Origin: Fulvia fulva | Lineage: Eukaryota > Ascomycota > Dothideomycetes > Mycosphaerellales > Mycosphaerellaceae | Direction of reading: 5' to 3' | NCBI RefSeq assembly: GCF_020509005.1 | Contig: NC_063012.1 | Location: 7,626,001-7,690,000 of the forward strand | DNA: 64,000 nucleotides | Shown here: piece by piece, positions 33,008 to 41,845 of the stretch | How the letters are laid out: each line of letters opens with the position of its first letter | How positions within the stretch are numbered: the stretch's first letter is position 1 | The notes under the pieces: model-generated | The model's database searches: none | What the model was told of the DNA's origin: nothing | The model's input: the letters and a program-made list of their open reading frames with translations, nothing else | Program-made: the position numbers and the translations under genes

Positions 33008-34142
33008 TGACTGCTGATATCCTTGGTATAGAGTGGGTAATTGCATTGCGATTGGGGCAAAGGGTTTGCAATGTGTCTGTCAAGGCCCGCACTACTGTTG
33101 ACGTTGATGCATATAGCGGGTATGTAACACTGTGAAGATGGAATGGAAATGATGAAGGAAACGACCGGGGAATGGTAATGAAGACCAACCACCCCTCAAT
33201 ACGAACTACTTTTGCATGACAGCCACATTTGGCATCTCTCGTGTTGTCTTTGGCTTGAGATTGAGCAGATTGATGCTGAAGTCTTGGTGAAAGCCGCCTT
33301 CAAGGTCTGCCATCGGCAGTCTTGTAGCCTCATCCTAAAACCTGATGACACACTGACTCTTGGTCTTCGGCATTTCGGTGTCAAGAGAGACTCGCCCAGT
33401 GATATCCACATGGCCAAGATCCTTCGACCAAGTTGTGGCACCGCATGGCAGAAGATTGACAGGGTCTGGCCTGGCTCTTACTCGTGGCAACCAATATGGC
33501 GATCTCGTCGCTATTGCAGATGCGCCACCTCAAGTCCTACTGCACGTTAAGGCGCGTGGCTCATGGCTTGCGATATCGTGGAGCGATACGCGTTATTGGT
33601 GAAAGTATATGCTGGTTGTGCTCGATGAGGCCTCGACTTGCTGGGTGACGGTGGCGTTGTTGTAATCGAACGACCCTAAGAGGTCGTTTTACTCGCCGCC
33701 CCTACGAGAGTTATGAGGTGTGGTACACCGAGCGCGAGGTTGGCTACATCCCTTTGTTGTTGAGGGTCCTTTGCCCGTGCAAATGACACCCGGTAGACCG
33801 CGTCAGGATGAAGAGACCAGAACAGGCGCGGGGAATAAGGACTGGAGTAGGAGCAGTAGGGACGACAAGTCTCGAGGGACGCAAAAAGAGAACACTATCG
33901 TTGAACTCGTGCTGGGCATAATGTGGTCAATCAAGTCCATTTCTGAGCAGCTGACTGCAAAGCTCAACGTGACTACCTGTTGTTCCTTCTTCCAATGCGC
34001 CTCATTGACACCACGTCACACTGCCAAGCCATCATTTGTTGAGCAGTCGTTCGACGCGCTCGAAGAAGGTTGGGGTCTGTCTGCCGCCGGACAGGTTTGT
34101 TGCGTGCCTCATGTGCTGCATAAGATGACCTTCACGGAGCGT
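33008..34142. other. Intergenic, 3' flanks of STE11 and RPS7 (convergent)
   Basis: About 1.1 kb. An open plus-strand frame runs from 33720 into the antisense of RPS7, but its gene-free part has no recognisable domain. No RNA gene was recognised. A small inverted repeat, CGACC/GGTCG around AACGACCCTAAGAGGTCGTT (about 33669-33688), could form a hairpin. Confidence 0.45.
33669..33688. terminator. Small hairpin (AACGACC / GGTCGTT) in convergent intergenic region
   Basis: A perfect 7-bp stem with a 6-nt loop between the 3' ends of STE11 and RPS7. Its role is unknown; it might mark an RNA 3' structure. Weak evidence. Confidence 0.25.
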
Positions 34143-34995
34143 CTAGATCTCGTGGGCTGTCTGTGGGAACTCGAAGTTGACACCCTTGCCGGTCAGGCGC
34201 TTGTAGACCTCAGAGTAGGTGTCGAGGCGGTAGTCGACGCCACCACGCTCCTTCTCGTCGAGGACGACCTTGAGGATCTTGGCGCCGTCCTCCTTGGTGC
34301 GCAGACGCTTGCCGACAATCTCAACTGGGTAGACGAGATCGGCGAGGATGGCGTCGTGGACAGCGGTGAGAGTTCGGCTGCGTGGGCGCTTCTGGGTCTG
34401 CGAGGTGCGGCTGCGGTTGCTGCGCTTTGGGCGTGGCAGGATGCGGCGGGAAGCAACGATGAGCACGTGGCGGTCGGAGAACTTCTTCTCGAGCTCACGG
34501 GTCAAGCTGAGGATGATGTTAGGCTTTATCAATGTTGGGTGACCCGGTGGCTGTGTACTTACCGCTGCTGGGAACGGTGCCAGCCCTGGAGGAGAGGGAC
34601 TGGGACGAAGATGACAATCGCCTTGCGACCGTGGCCGACCTCGATCTGTAAGAGTCCTGGTGTCAGCGCAAAGCTGCCCAGTGCCCACCGCCTCTTCGTT
34701 TGTATGTGTGTATCGAGGTATATTGTCCATGTGTCCTCATATTCCACCTCTTGTGCGTCCAATGGCAGTGCCAATGCGCTGGATCTTTCTCTGGATTTCT
34801 TCTTTCACGTGCATTCTACGACGATCAGCTTACCTCACGGGCAGAGACGAACTGCAGTGGCCTGAGGGCGGCCTTCATGTCTGGGATGTTGGTCTCGAGC
34901 TCATAGAGAGCGGTTGCGATGTTGGTCTCGATCTCATTTGGCTTAGCCCGCGATGGCGAGTTTGGCGCGATCTTGTTGAGTGCTTGCTGAGACAT
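34143..34995 (-). CDS. RPS7: 40S ribosomal protein S7 (eS7)
   Basis: Three exons, 34995-34834, 34645-34563 and 34506-34143, encode 202 residues, the normal length. Introns are 188 and 56 nt with GTAAGC/TTACAG and GTAAGT/CTCAG borders; the longer first intron is usual for ribosomal protein genes. Hallmarks are [75 protein letters not shown] and a C-terminal NFEFPQT. It is part of the small ribosomal subunit. Codon use is strongly C-ending, as in the nearby HSP90, which explains long open frames on its antisense strand. The start at 34995 ([11 protein letters not shown]) was preferred to an upstream in-frame extension, which does not resemble the family. Confidence 0.96.
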
Positions 34996-35354
34996 GCTGG
35001 GCGAGTTGTCCTTGACTTGACGTTGACGGCGAGAGGAAGAAGTGCAGCGTGCCTGGCCAGAGGAACGAGAAGGCAAGCGGTCGTTCTTTCCGCCAGCCAA
35101 AAGTTCGGTGGCCTTGGCACGCAAGCGAGCTGCGAGACGGCGCGTTCCGTGCATGCCTTAGAAGTTAGGCGACGACAGAGCTTCCAGGGTGGGTGGGCGA
35201 AACACGACTTTCCTTCCACGCGTTGACAACAACATCACTGGACACGGTGAAACATTCATGTTGTTGGACAAGTCATACTATCATTCGTCATACTACATTC
35301 TGTCATTGCCATCGTAACGAATCGCTCGTTCCTTCTGCCCTCTCGCTAGTTCCT
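34996..35354. promoter_or_regulatory. RPS7 promoter and 5' leader
   Basis: About 360 bp between RPS7 and the secreted protein gene, both on the minus strand. The 160 bp next to the RPS7 ATG stays open in the same frame but is unlike RPS7, so it is read here as leader. Confidence 0.5.
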
Positions 35355-35696
35355 TCACTCACACCCGCCGATGCTGACTGCACATCCCTCACAACTGGGA
35401 GCCGTCTGAGCGTTGAAGCTGCATCTTGTTAGCCTCGCTCCGTGCGCAGAAGTCATCCCAACATACCATTCTGGTCCAGTCAATGAGCCGCAGTCCACAA
35501 CACACGCCTGCCACAGAGGAAGACAAAGGTCCGGCTGGCACTGGCTTTCCACCTGGCGTACTTGGATGCCCTCCTCGAATGGAGAGGCTAATGACGTGAC
35601 CTCGACCTGAACATGGTCTCTTTGATGGCTTGGAAGTGCTGCTGGAGCGGCCAGGACTGACGCAAACAGGGACAGGACGGCTATCGTGGTATGCAT
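35355..35696 (-). CDS. Small cysteine-rich secreted protein (effector-like)
   Basis: A 114-codon frame (113 residues unspliced) that very probably contains a 48-nt intron at 35466-35419 (GTATGT donor, GCTAAC branch, TGCAG acceptor). Spliced, it is 97 residues. The N-terminus is a clear signal peptide (MHTTIAVLSLFASVLAAPA). The mature part has eight cysteines whether spliced or not, including CLPLWQACVVDC and CEGC motifs, consistent with four disulphides. I do not recognise the family. Size, cysteine content and secretion are those of fungal effectors or other small apoplastic proteins; that role is inference. No toxin family is recognised. It lies beside a decayed hydrolase in the accessory-looking part of the window. 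Confidence 0.75.
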   Translation of the reverse strand: MHTTIAVLSLFASVLAAPAALPSHQRDHVQVEVTSLASPFEEGIQVRQVESQCQPDLCLPLWQACVVDCGSLTGPEWYVGMTSAHGARLTRCSFNAQTAPSCEGCAVSIGGCE

Positions 35697-36483
35697 AATG
35701 GATGTCTGATGGGTGTATATTGAGAATTGCTCGATGCGGATGCGCGGTGATGAAGTGCTTGAGAAGAGCGAGAGTCTCCTGGCGATTCAGCTTCCTTTAT
35801 GCTACGGTCAAGTCAGTCCTAGAGACGATGATGACTCTGGCCTGGAACACTCACAATCAAGGCTACGCCAATTCTCACTTCGGTACACCAGAGAATCTTG
35901 GTTCGGCGTATACCTGATGTTTTGCAGATATTGTTTGCTTCAATTTGGTACTTCTGGACCCAGAGAAGCGTACACAGGTCGGGAAATGATAAGCGTAGGT
36001 TGACGAAGGCGCGGTCGACAATGGCAAGAGTATGCAAGATATGACCTGCCCACAGCTACAGTGATACATATACAAAGCCATACTGACAACACGTCTTGAA
36101 TGACCCGTCTGGACGGCGTCGTCGCAGCAACAGCATCTCAACGTACGTGCCCTGGTGGATTGTTCATCTCTGGTATAGTCCGGTAGCACGATCACGCAGG
36201 AGGTCGAGACGTGGTGGCACAGGACGCTTCGCCGTACATGATCAGGTCGGACAAGCGACTTCGGGGTGCATAAGGTACGACGCGAGGTACGGTCAGGTGC
36301 AGCACCCTGGTTTTGACATCTGCAACAAGCAGTCATCCGTCAACACGCGGACTGTGTACCAGATCACAACAAGAACTTGTTCTGGCCGTTATGCAAGACG
36401 CCGATCAACGCGACAATGGTTGATTGTAAACAGCACAATACCGCTGCCATTCCGATACAAAGGCTCAGCAAAGGCCTGCCATA
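35697..36483. other. Intergenic region without recognised genes
   Basis: About 790 bp between the secreted protein gene and the hydrolase remnant, both on the minus strand. It holds only short frames without recognisable content. Confidence 0.5.
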
Positions 36484-37550
36484 CTACGAATCCAAGAAGC
36501 TACCAATAGCCTTCATCAGATCTTCAGTCTCTTGAAGCATAACGGAGTGACTGGATAGCTTGAGATGTACGTGCTTCACCTTGCACTTCGGCTCTTCGAA
36601 CCACAGTGAGTGTAGGTCCTTGGAGGCTAGGTCAAACTCGGCAGTCACTACCAGCAAACCTCCCGGACACGTCTTTTCTGTGATCTCTCGGATTCGATTT
36701 TCCAATCCAGGCACACTCATGATCGATCCTTTCCTGCAGACAATGTATCAACACTTCAGTACTCGAGCACGAGTCGAACACAACTCACATGGTGAAAGCC
36801 GAGCTCCCGGCCATTGGCTTGTACACGGTCTTCTCCTCCGCCAAGCCTAAAAGACAGGCCATCAATTCTCGGGGCCACGGTTTGACTCGGCAGCCATGGA
36901 GTGTGTACGCGTACTGCATTGCAGCTTGTCCTTCGGTACTGTCGAAGCTGTCGGCTGCTTCACATCGGTCGATCACATCCTGCACCTCCTTCCGGCATCG
37001 CCTTCCGCATTCTGGCCGACACAGGTTCCATGAGCTTCAGGCTCGGAGGCGAATTGCAAATGATAAGTTTGCGCAAACCTGACGGCTGTGTCCGGATTGC
37101 GAAGTTGCCGCATAAACAGCCGCCCCAGGAGTGCCCTAGCAAGTCAAATTGATCTATGTGCAGGTGCTTGATCATCGCTGCCAGCTCTTCCACAAACATT
37201 TCTACAGTCCAGAGGCTCTCGTTCCCGGCTTGGTCCTTGAAGCGCGACGACTGACCGCAGCCGATCTGGTCGTACATGACCACCGGGATGTCGTAATCCT
37301 CCGATATCAAGGCGAACGGCAGCATTCAATCGTGGACCATGTCCGGACCACCATGAATCACAAGAAGGGGCGTCTTCCCCGATGCAAGATCTCCCCATAC
37401 TGAGTATGCCGTCTCGCCACTCAAGGACGAATCAGGACCAGGGCCTTTATAAGAGAAGGGCATTCGACCGGTGAAAGTAGATACCGGACATGGTCGTAAT
37501 TGTCCAGGAGGAGGGTTGGGGATGTGAGGGATGTGGTCGGTGATGGCCAT
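36484..37550 (-). pseudogene. Decayed alpha/beta hydrolase (proline iminopeptidase-like)
   Basis: Two exon blocks, 37550-36789 and 36733-36484, with an intact GTGAGT/TGCAG intron. Conserved family features are VIHGGP (oxyanion region), VVMYDQIGCGQS, the nucleophile elbow GHSWGG and LRKLIICNSPPS, and the C-terminal block GGLLVVTAEFDLAS, where the catalytic Asp sits, and SSHSVML, with the catalytic His. The family cleaves N-terminal Pro or other amino-acid amides or peptides. Two lesions occur. An in-frame TGA at 37328-37326 follows HGGP by four codons. One extra base near 36985-36992 shifts the frame between RKAMP and VQDVIDRCEAADS. Summed length is 1012 nt (remainder 1), which agrees with a single insertion. 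All active-site motifs are retained, so decay is recent or the sequence is in error. Confidence 0.78.
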
Positions 37551-38118
37551 TGTGGTAAGCTGAACTTTTCAATTCCCTCTTCGCAGTCTCCTTTCTTATG
37601 CCTCAAGAGAAGCCACCATTTCTGTTGTGTGGAAATCATAAGCTACGAATGGTGCTATCGAAAGACGGATGGTGTGCGTAGATGTGTTGCTGACTTCAGC
37701 AGAGGCAAGCGACACAGGCACCATAACGCATCACGCCAAGTGATGTCTTCAGCTGGCGCTCCTTCGCATCCTGCTCGGGCTCACGCTTCAGCTCGCGCTA
37801 CTAGGTCAGCCACATCTCAAGTGCCCTCAACACATTCTGGATCCGAAATCGAAACTCAATCATGCAGGATCCAACATCATTCACAAAGCTTTTGTGCATT
37901 GTGCTGCATAGCGATTGTCCAGCGGGGCCAAGGTCAACCCGCGCTGAGCCACATTGCGCTGCACTTGTATGTACCTCCTATGTTCATACCATTACTGAAG
38001 AAGCACTCGCTAATCAATCACATGTACCATGCTTTTAGTTGCGTTGCGCAAGTCGAATGGCGTCTCGTTGGTCTCGTCTCATCAAGTTCGCATCTCGTTC
38101 GTAGCCAGGCATCACAGC
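37551..38118. other. Intergenic, hydrolase promoter / 3' flank of tandem paralog A
   Basis: About 570 bp with no recognised gene. A plus-strand frame (37500-38285) overlapping it is judged spurious. Confidence 0.5.
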
Positions 38119-38703
38119 CTACTGCAGTCCAGAGCGGAGGCAGTGAACATGCTTTCCACTCGCCGATTTCACCTCCTCCTCCTCGGCATCCTTCTTGTCG
38201 ACCATCTCCTGCCAAACAGAAGGGTGTTAGCTATACTCGAGGACCACGTGGTAATGTCTTAGCGGATGGTGCCAGTCATGTCTGAGACAGACGATCCCAT
38301 CTACCCTTCTGTGCTTACCCAATCGTCGTCGGACTCGGTCTCTTCCTATTTTCTCTGTCATCAGCATGTGCCTCTACTCCTCATCTCTTGAAAACATAAG
38401 ACTTACCTTCATCGACATGACCCCGTAGTTACCGCCGAGTTTGACTCCGGCCTCCTTCGGGTACAGTCCCTTCTTCCAGGCATCCAGAGCCGACTGGTGA
38501 AAGGCGTCGAGCATGCCTGCGTCGATGGCGTTGGGCTGGTGGGAGGTTTGCAAGGTCCAGTAGCGGCCGTCTTTGACTTGCTTGCCGGTCTTGGGGATCT
38601 TGCAGTTGGCGCGGATGTGCATCTCGAGGCCGGTGATCGAGGAGACGGCGGAGTGGGAGGCATCGCCGCATGGGACCGCGTTGATGTTGATGTTGGGAGA
38701 CAT
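38119..38703 (-). CDS. Tandem paralog A: small protein with CGD-x-SH core and acidic D-D-W-E-M-V element
   Basis: Three exons, 38703-38407, 38345-38319 and 38208-38119, all phase-0, encode 137 residues. Introns have GTAAGT/AATAG and GTAAGC/GGCAG borders with a GCTAAC branch in the second. No signal peptide or membrane segment is seen. The N-terminal core has CGDASH, then IRANCKIP, a glycine-containing V-K-D-G step, a histidine, and a tryptophan in ALDAWKKG. These line up with the two copies upstream on the same strand, though this copy is the most divergent. The C-terminal part has DDDWEMVD followed by an acidic run. It lacks the KG-hydrophobic-RK tail of the other two. I do not recognise the family or a function. 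Confidence 0.72.
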
Positions 38704-39397
38704 GTTGCGAGTGTGTTCGAGGAATCTGGTGGTATGCGGTGGATGTATTGTGAGTGTGGTGGTGTGGAAGTGGTGGTTATTCTGTCTGCGAGTGCAATGG
38801 GTGTGGATGGCAAGAATTTATGGAGGAAGTTGAGGTTTTGCGAGCGAGTAAATCGAGGCAAGCGTGGCGATGATGCGCACGTGAATATCGACAGTATGCA
38901 CGGCCGACTGTAAGCGATTCACTGGTCGAACCCACAATGGCGAAGCAGGCTCCGAGGAAATGGATGCAACAGAAACGCGAGGAGATTTTGCGCTTCAACG
39001 TATACACGAAGTCGAGAACGTGTTGGCTATACAGTGGCTGGCTTTGTCACGTTGCGGAGGTTAGTATGTCCTTAGCAGCGTGCCACGATGTTGACCAAAC
39101 GCTTTCAAGTACTTCTGACGTGGAAAAGAGGATTTCACGTAGATGGGACATCACGACACAGCGCACAAGAGATCGAGACTGGTATGCAAACGCTGCTTCC
39201 ACGATCTATGGACTAATCGACATTCCTAATCCCCATCTTGATCGACGCCCCAAGGGGATCGAGATGCGGCGAAGGCGGAAGAGATGCCAGCGCCAGGTCC
39301 ACTCTATGCGCACTACGACCCTTGCCTGAAGCAACGCTACGAAGCGTCCCAGCGCTCATCGTACATTCTCGTTGTAGGATGCCCCATAATACAATGC
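38704..39397. other. Intergenic between tandem paralogs A and B
   Basis: About 690 bp. A plus-strand frame (38937-39329) lacks recognisable content. It serves as the likely promoter of paralog A. Confidence 0.5.
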
Positions 39398-40296
39398 TTA
39401 AAGCATACCCAGAGCCACGAACCTGCAGAGCTTTCTGAAGAAGCCCTTGGTCTTTTCGGCAGCTTTCATGTGGCCGAATGAACCACCGCACTCAACGACT
39501 TCGTACTCCTTGGACTCCTGAGAATGTCTGACCTTGGGCGCGTCGCGCTCCTCGAGAACGACGAAGCCTTCGTCTGAGACCTCGGCCCTCTTGGTGACAG
39601 GAGTGGCGAACTGCTCGGCCCAAGAATTGTTAGTAAATCCCTCAGGTACAACTCCGCGCACTGATTGCGTACCTTCTCGACAGCCCGATACTTCTGAGTC
39701 TTGCTGGCGACCTCCACCTTGCCGTCGAGCAACTCCTCGCTGATGATGGCACCGTTCTCCCCACCCTGAAAGGCGTCAGCTACTCGCAGTACGATCGCTT
39801 TGTACAAGTTCGTCTACCTTCTCAACAGTCTCGGACTCCTCGATAGCGTCATCGTGTGTGACTTCGCCAATGTCTTCTGGCTCGAAATTACAAAGCTTCT
39901 CGCTAGCTGCACTTTTCTGATGGGCTATGAGCTGACCTGGTATCGATACCTTGCGCGCTGTACACATACCTTCTTGACAGCCTGGGTATTCTCTCCCCCA
40001 CAAGTCGTCTCCTCCTTCGTGTTGCTCGTCTCCTCTCTCATACTCTGCCAGATTCTCAGGCCGACGCGGTTGACTTCCTCAACCTTCTCGGCTGGAACCC
40101 CGTCGCGGTGGCGGGTGGTATACACGTATTTTCCCTCCATAATGCGGCCTGACCGCTTCTGTGGTAGAACGCACCCACGTCGAACGAAGGACTGCGCGTC
40201 TTGCGGAAGATAATCGTGGTTCCTATCGCCGCAGGAGAGGTCGTTGATCGACGGATGATTGGCTTTGAAGCCTTCAAATGCGTGACCAGGTACCAT
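39398..40296 (-). CDS. Tandem paralog B: CGD / IRRGC-like family protein
   Basis: Four phase-0 exons, 40296-39970, 39916-39818, 39765-39673 and 39610-39398, encode 243 residues. The second exon's acceptor is the least certain, since alternatives exist at 39928-39935. Core motifs are CGDRNH, FVRRGCVLPQK, RHRDGVPAEKVEEVN and LRIW. These match copy C almost position for position. An acidic, Lys/Glu-rich middle follows. The C-terminus has KEYEVVECGG and a basic amphipathic end EKTKGFFRKL. No signal peptide or membrane span is present, so it is probably intracellular. The four exons each end at or near a [VE]-[KE]-K sequence, suggesting internal exon duplication. Function is unknown. Confidence 0.7.
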
Positions 40297-41045
40297 CTTG
40301 GTGATTTGGTCTGTTTCCGTAGTGGTATGGGAAGATTGCTTCGTCCCTTTTGTGTTGGGAAGTAAGAATTGAAGTGGTGGGGGAGCAGAGTAGTATGGTA
40401 AAGTAATACGCAAAGAAGTGGAGGGTCAGATCTCGGTTCGGCAAGTCCGCTACATGCAATCAAATCTGCCATTCACTGACATGGCCAAAGAAGCTTCTGA
40501 CACTGAGTGACAGGTCAGGCAATGGTTCTTGCTCACTGCGAGTACTATCAATACATCCGTAGGGCAGATATACAGGGCGTTCGATGTTATTCGATAGAGG
40601 ATACGCGACGGAACCGATAGAAGCACATACTGCCTTGTGTCTTGCTATCGGCATTTACCGGTAGCTACTCTTTTGCAGATAACACGGGTCGTACGCGCAC
40701 ATGGAACACGAAAGGTGGAAGTACATGTACTGGATTTTTGGACAAAATCTTTGATTGTAGCACATACAATGAGCCATGAAAGCCTTCCGTAACCACGTGA
40801 AAGTGGTCTCTTGTTCGATATGCGACCAGCGATCACGAGAGTACTCATATGCGTTGGGTGACTGGGAGGCATCTCGTGGCGCTTTCTGAGACCAATGGCA
40901 CAGGCACACAGGTCCACGCTAGTCCAATCGGTGCATCGGCCATTCATTCATCATAGCTAAAATGTCCAGTGCTCCCCATGCCCGTCAGCGTGCCATGTCA
41001 TCGTCAGCAAAAGCGTTCTCGTCGATGAGAGGTCCACACTCGCCA
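40297..41045. other. Intergenic between tandem paralogs B and C
   Basis: About 750 bp with no recognised gene. It is the likely promoter of paralog B. Confidence 0.5.
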
Positions 41046-41845
41046 CTAAAGCGTACCACCAGTCAACGCGCTGACGAACTTGCGAAGAAGTCCCTTCTTC
41101 TTGTTGTGCACGTCCTGCTCGGATTGCCCTCCACCCTCAACGATCTCGAAGTCGTCCTCTTCGTCGCTCTCTCCGCCGTCCTTACACTCGTCCTTGCACA
41201 TTGCCATGCGGTCATCTTCGTCCTGCAATCTGTCAGCTTTTGGTATTGGAGCTTAAGCGCGCGGTCCACTTACCTTCTTGACACCGGCACGCTCGTTACG
41301 GGTGGCGACCACCTCATCGGCCTGCTTCTCGGCATTGTCCTCGAGGTCATCACGCTCAGCAGCGGTGTGCTCGAGGCGATCATCCATCGCGATCTCCTTC
41401 TGGATCATCTCCTTGCTAGCTTCTGCATTGGTGGCGGTCTGCTCGAAGGCGGTCTGCTTGAAGGCATCGTCCTTGGTAATAGCCTGACTAGTGAATCCCT
41501 CTGCAACGTTCTCCTTCTCGGCTTCTTCCTTTGCGGTTCCATTCTCGGCGACCTTCGCATCCTCCTTGGCGAGCATGTCCTGCTCATGCGACAACTCCCA
41601 GAAGCGCAACCCGTCGCATTCACCTCGTCAACCTTCTGCTGTGGCACGCCACTGCGGTGCTGGAAGGTGCGGATGAAAGTTCCGTTGACGTAGCGACCGA
41701 CGCTCTTCTGTGGCAAGCAACAGCCACGGCGGATGAAGGCCTGGGCCTCCTCTGGGATGACGTTGTGGCTCGAGTCACCACAGAGCTCGTTGTTGATCCA
41801 GGCTGGATTAGCCTGGTAACCGGGGAGCACGTATGTTAGAGGCAT
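41046..41845 (-). CDS. Tandem paralog C: CGD / IRRGC family protein, apparent frameshift
   Basis: Exons 41845-41274 and 41222-41046 (GTAAGT/TTGCAG intron). Core motifs are CGDSSH, FIRRGCCLPQK, QHRSGVPQQKVDEVN and LRFWE, then a long Lys/Glu/Ala coiled-coil-like middle, and a C-terminus with EEDDFEIVEGGG and NKKKGLLRKFVSAL. Between EVNATG and LRFWE the reading frame changes at about 41610-41614, as if one base were missing. Total exon length of 749 nt is one short of a multiple of three. An alternative is a 44-nt intron (GTGAAT to GAGCAG) that would remove this conserved stretch. Either the gene is disrupted or the sequence has an error. Restored, it would be about 249 residues, close to copy B. 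Confidence 0.65.

Noticed and set aside
33720..34865. 381-codon plus-strand frame across RPS7
   Set aside because: Antisense to a strongly biased ribosomal protein gene. Its content is only the complement of RPS7 exons and introns plus unrelated flank.
4928..37550. Alternative genetic code as explanation for in-frame stops
   Set aside because: TGA, TAG and TAA all occur internally, frameshifts accompany some of them, and many conserved genes here have no internal stops.
37500..38285. 261-codon plus-strand frame
   Set aside because: Overlaps the 5' end of the hydrolase remnant and exon 3 of trio copy A on the other strand, with no domain.
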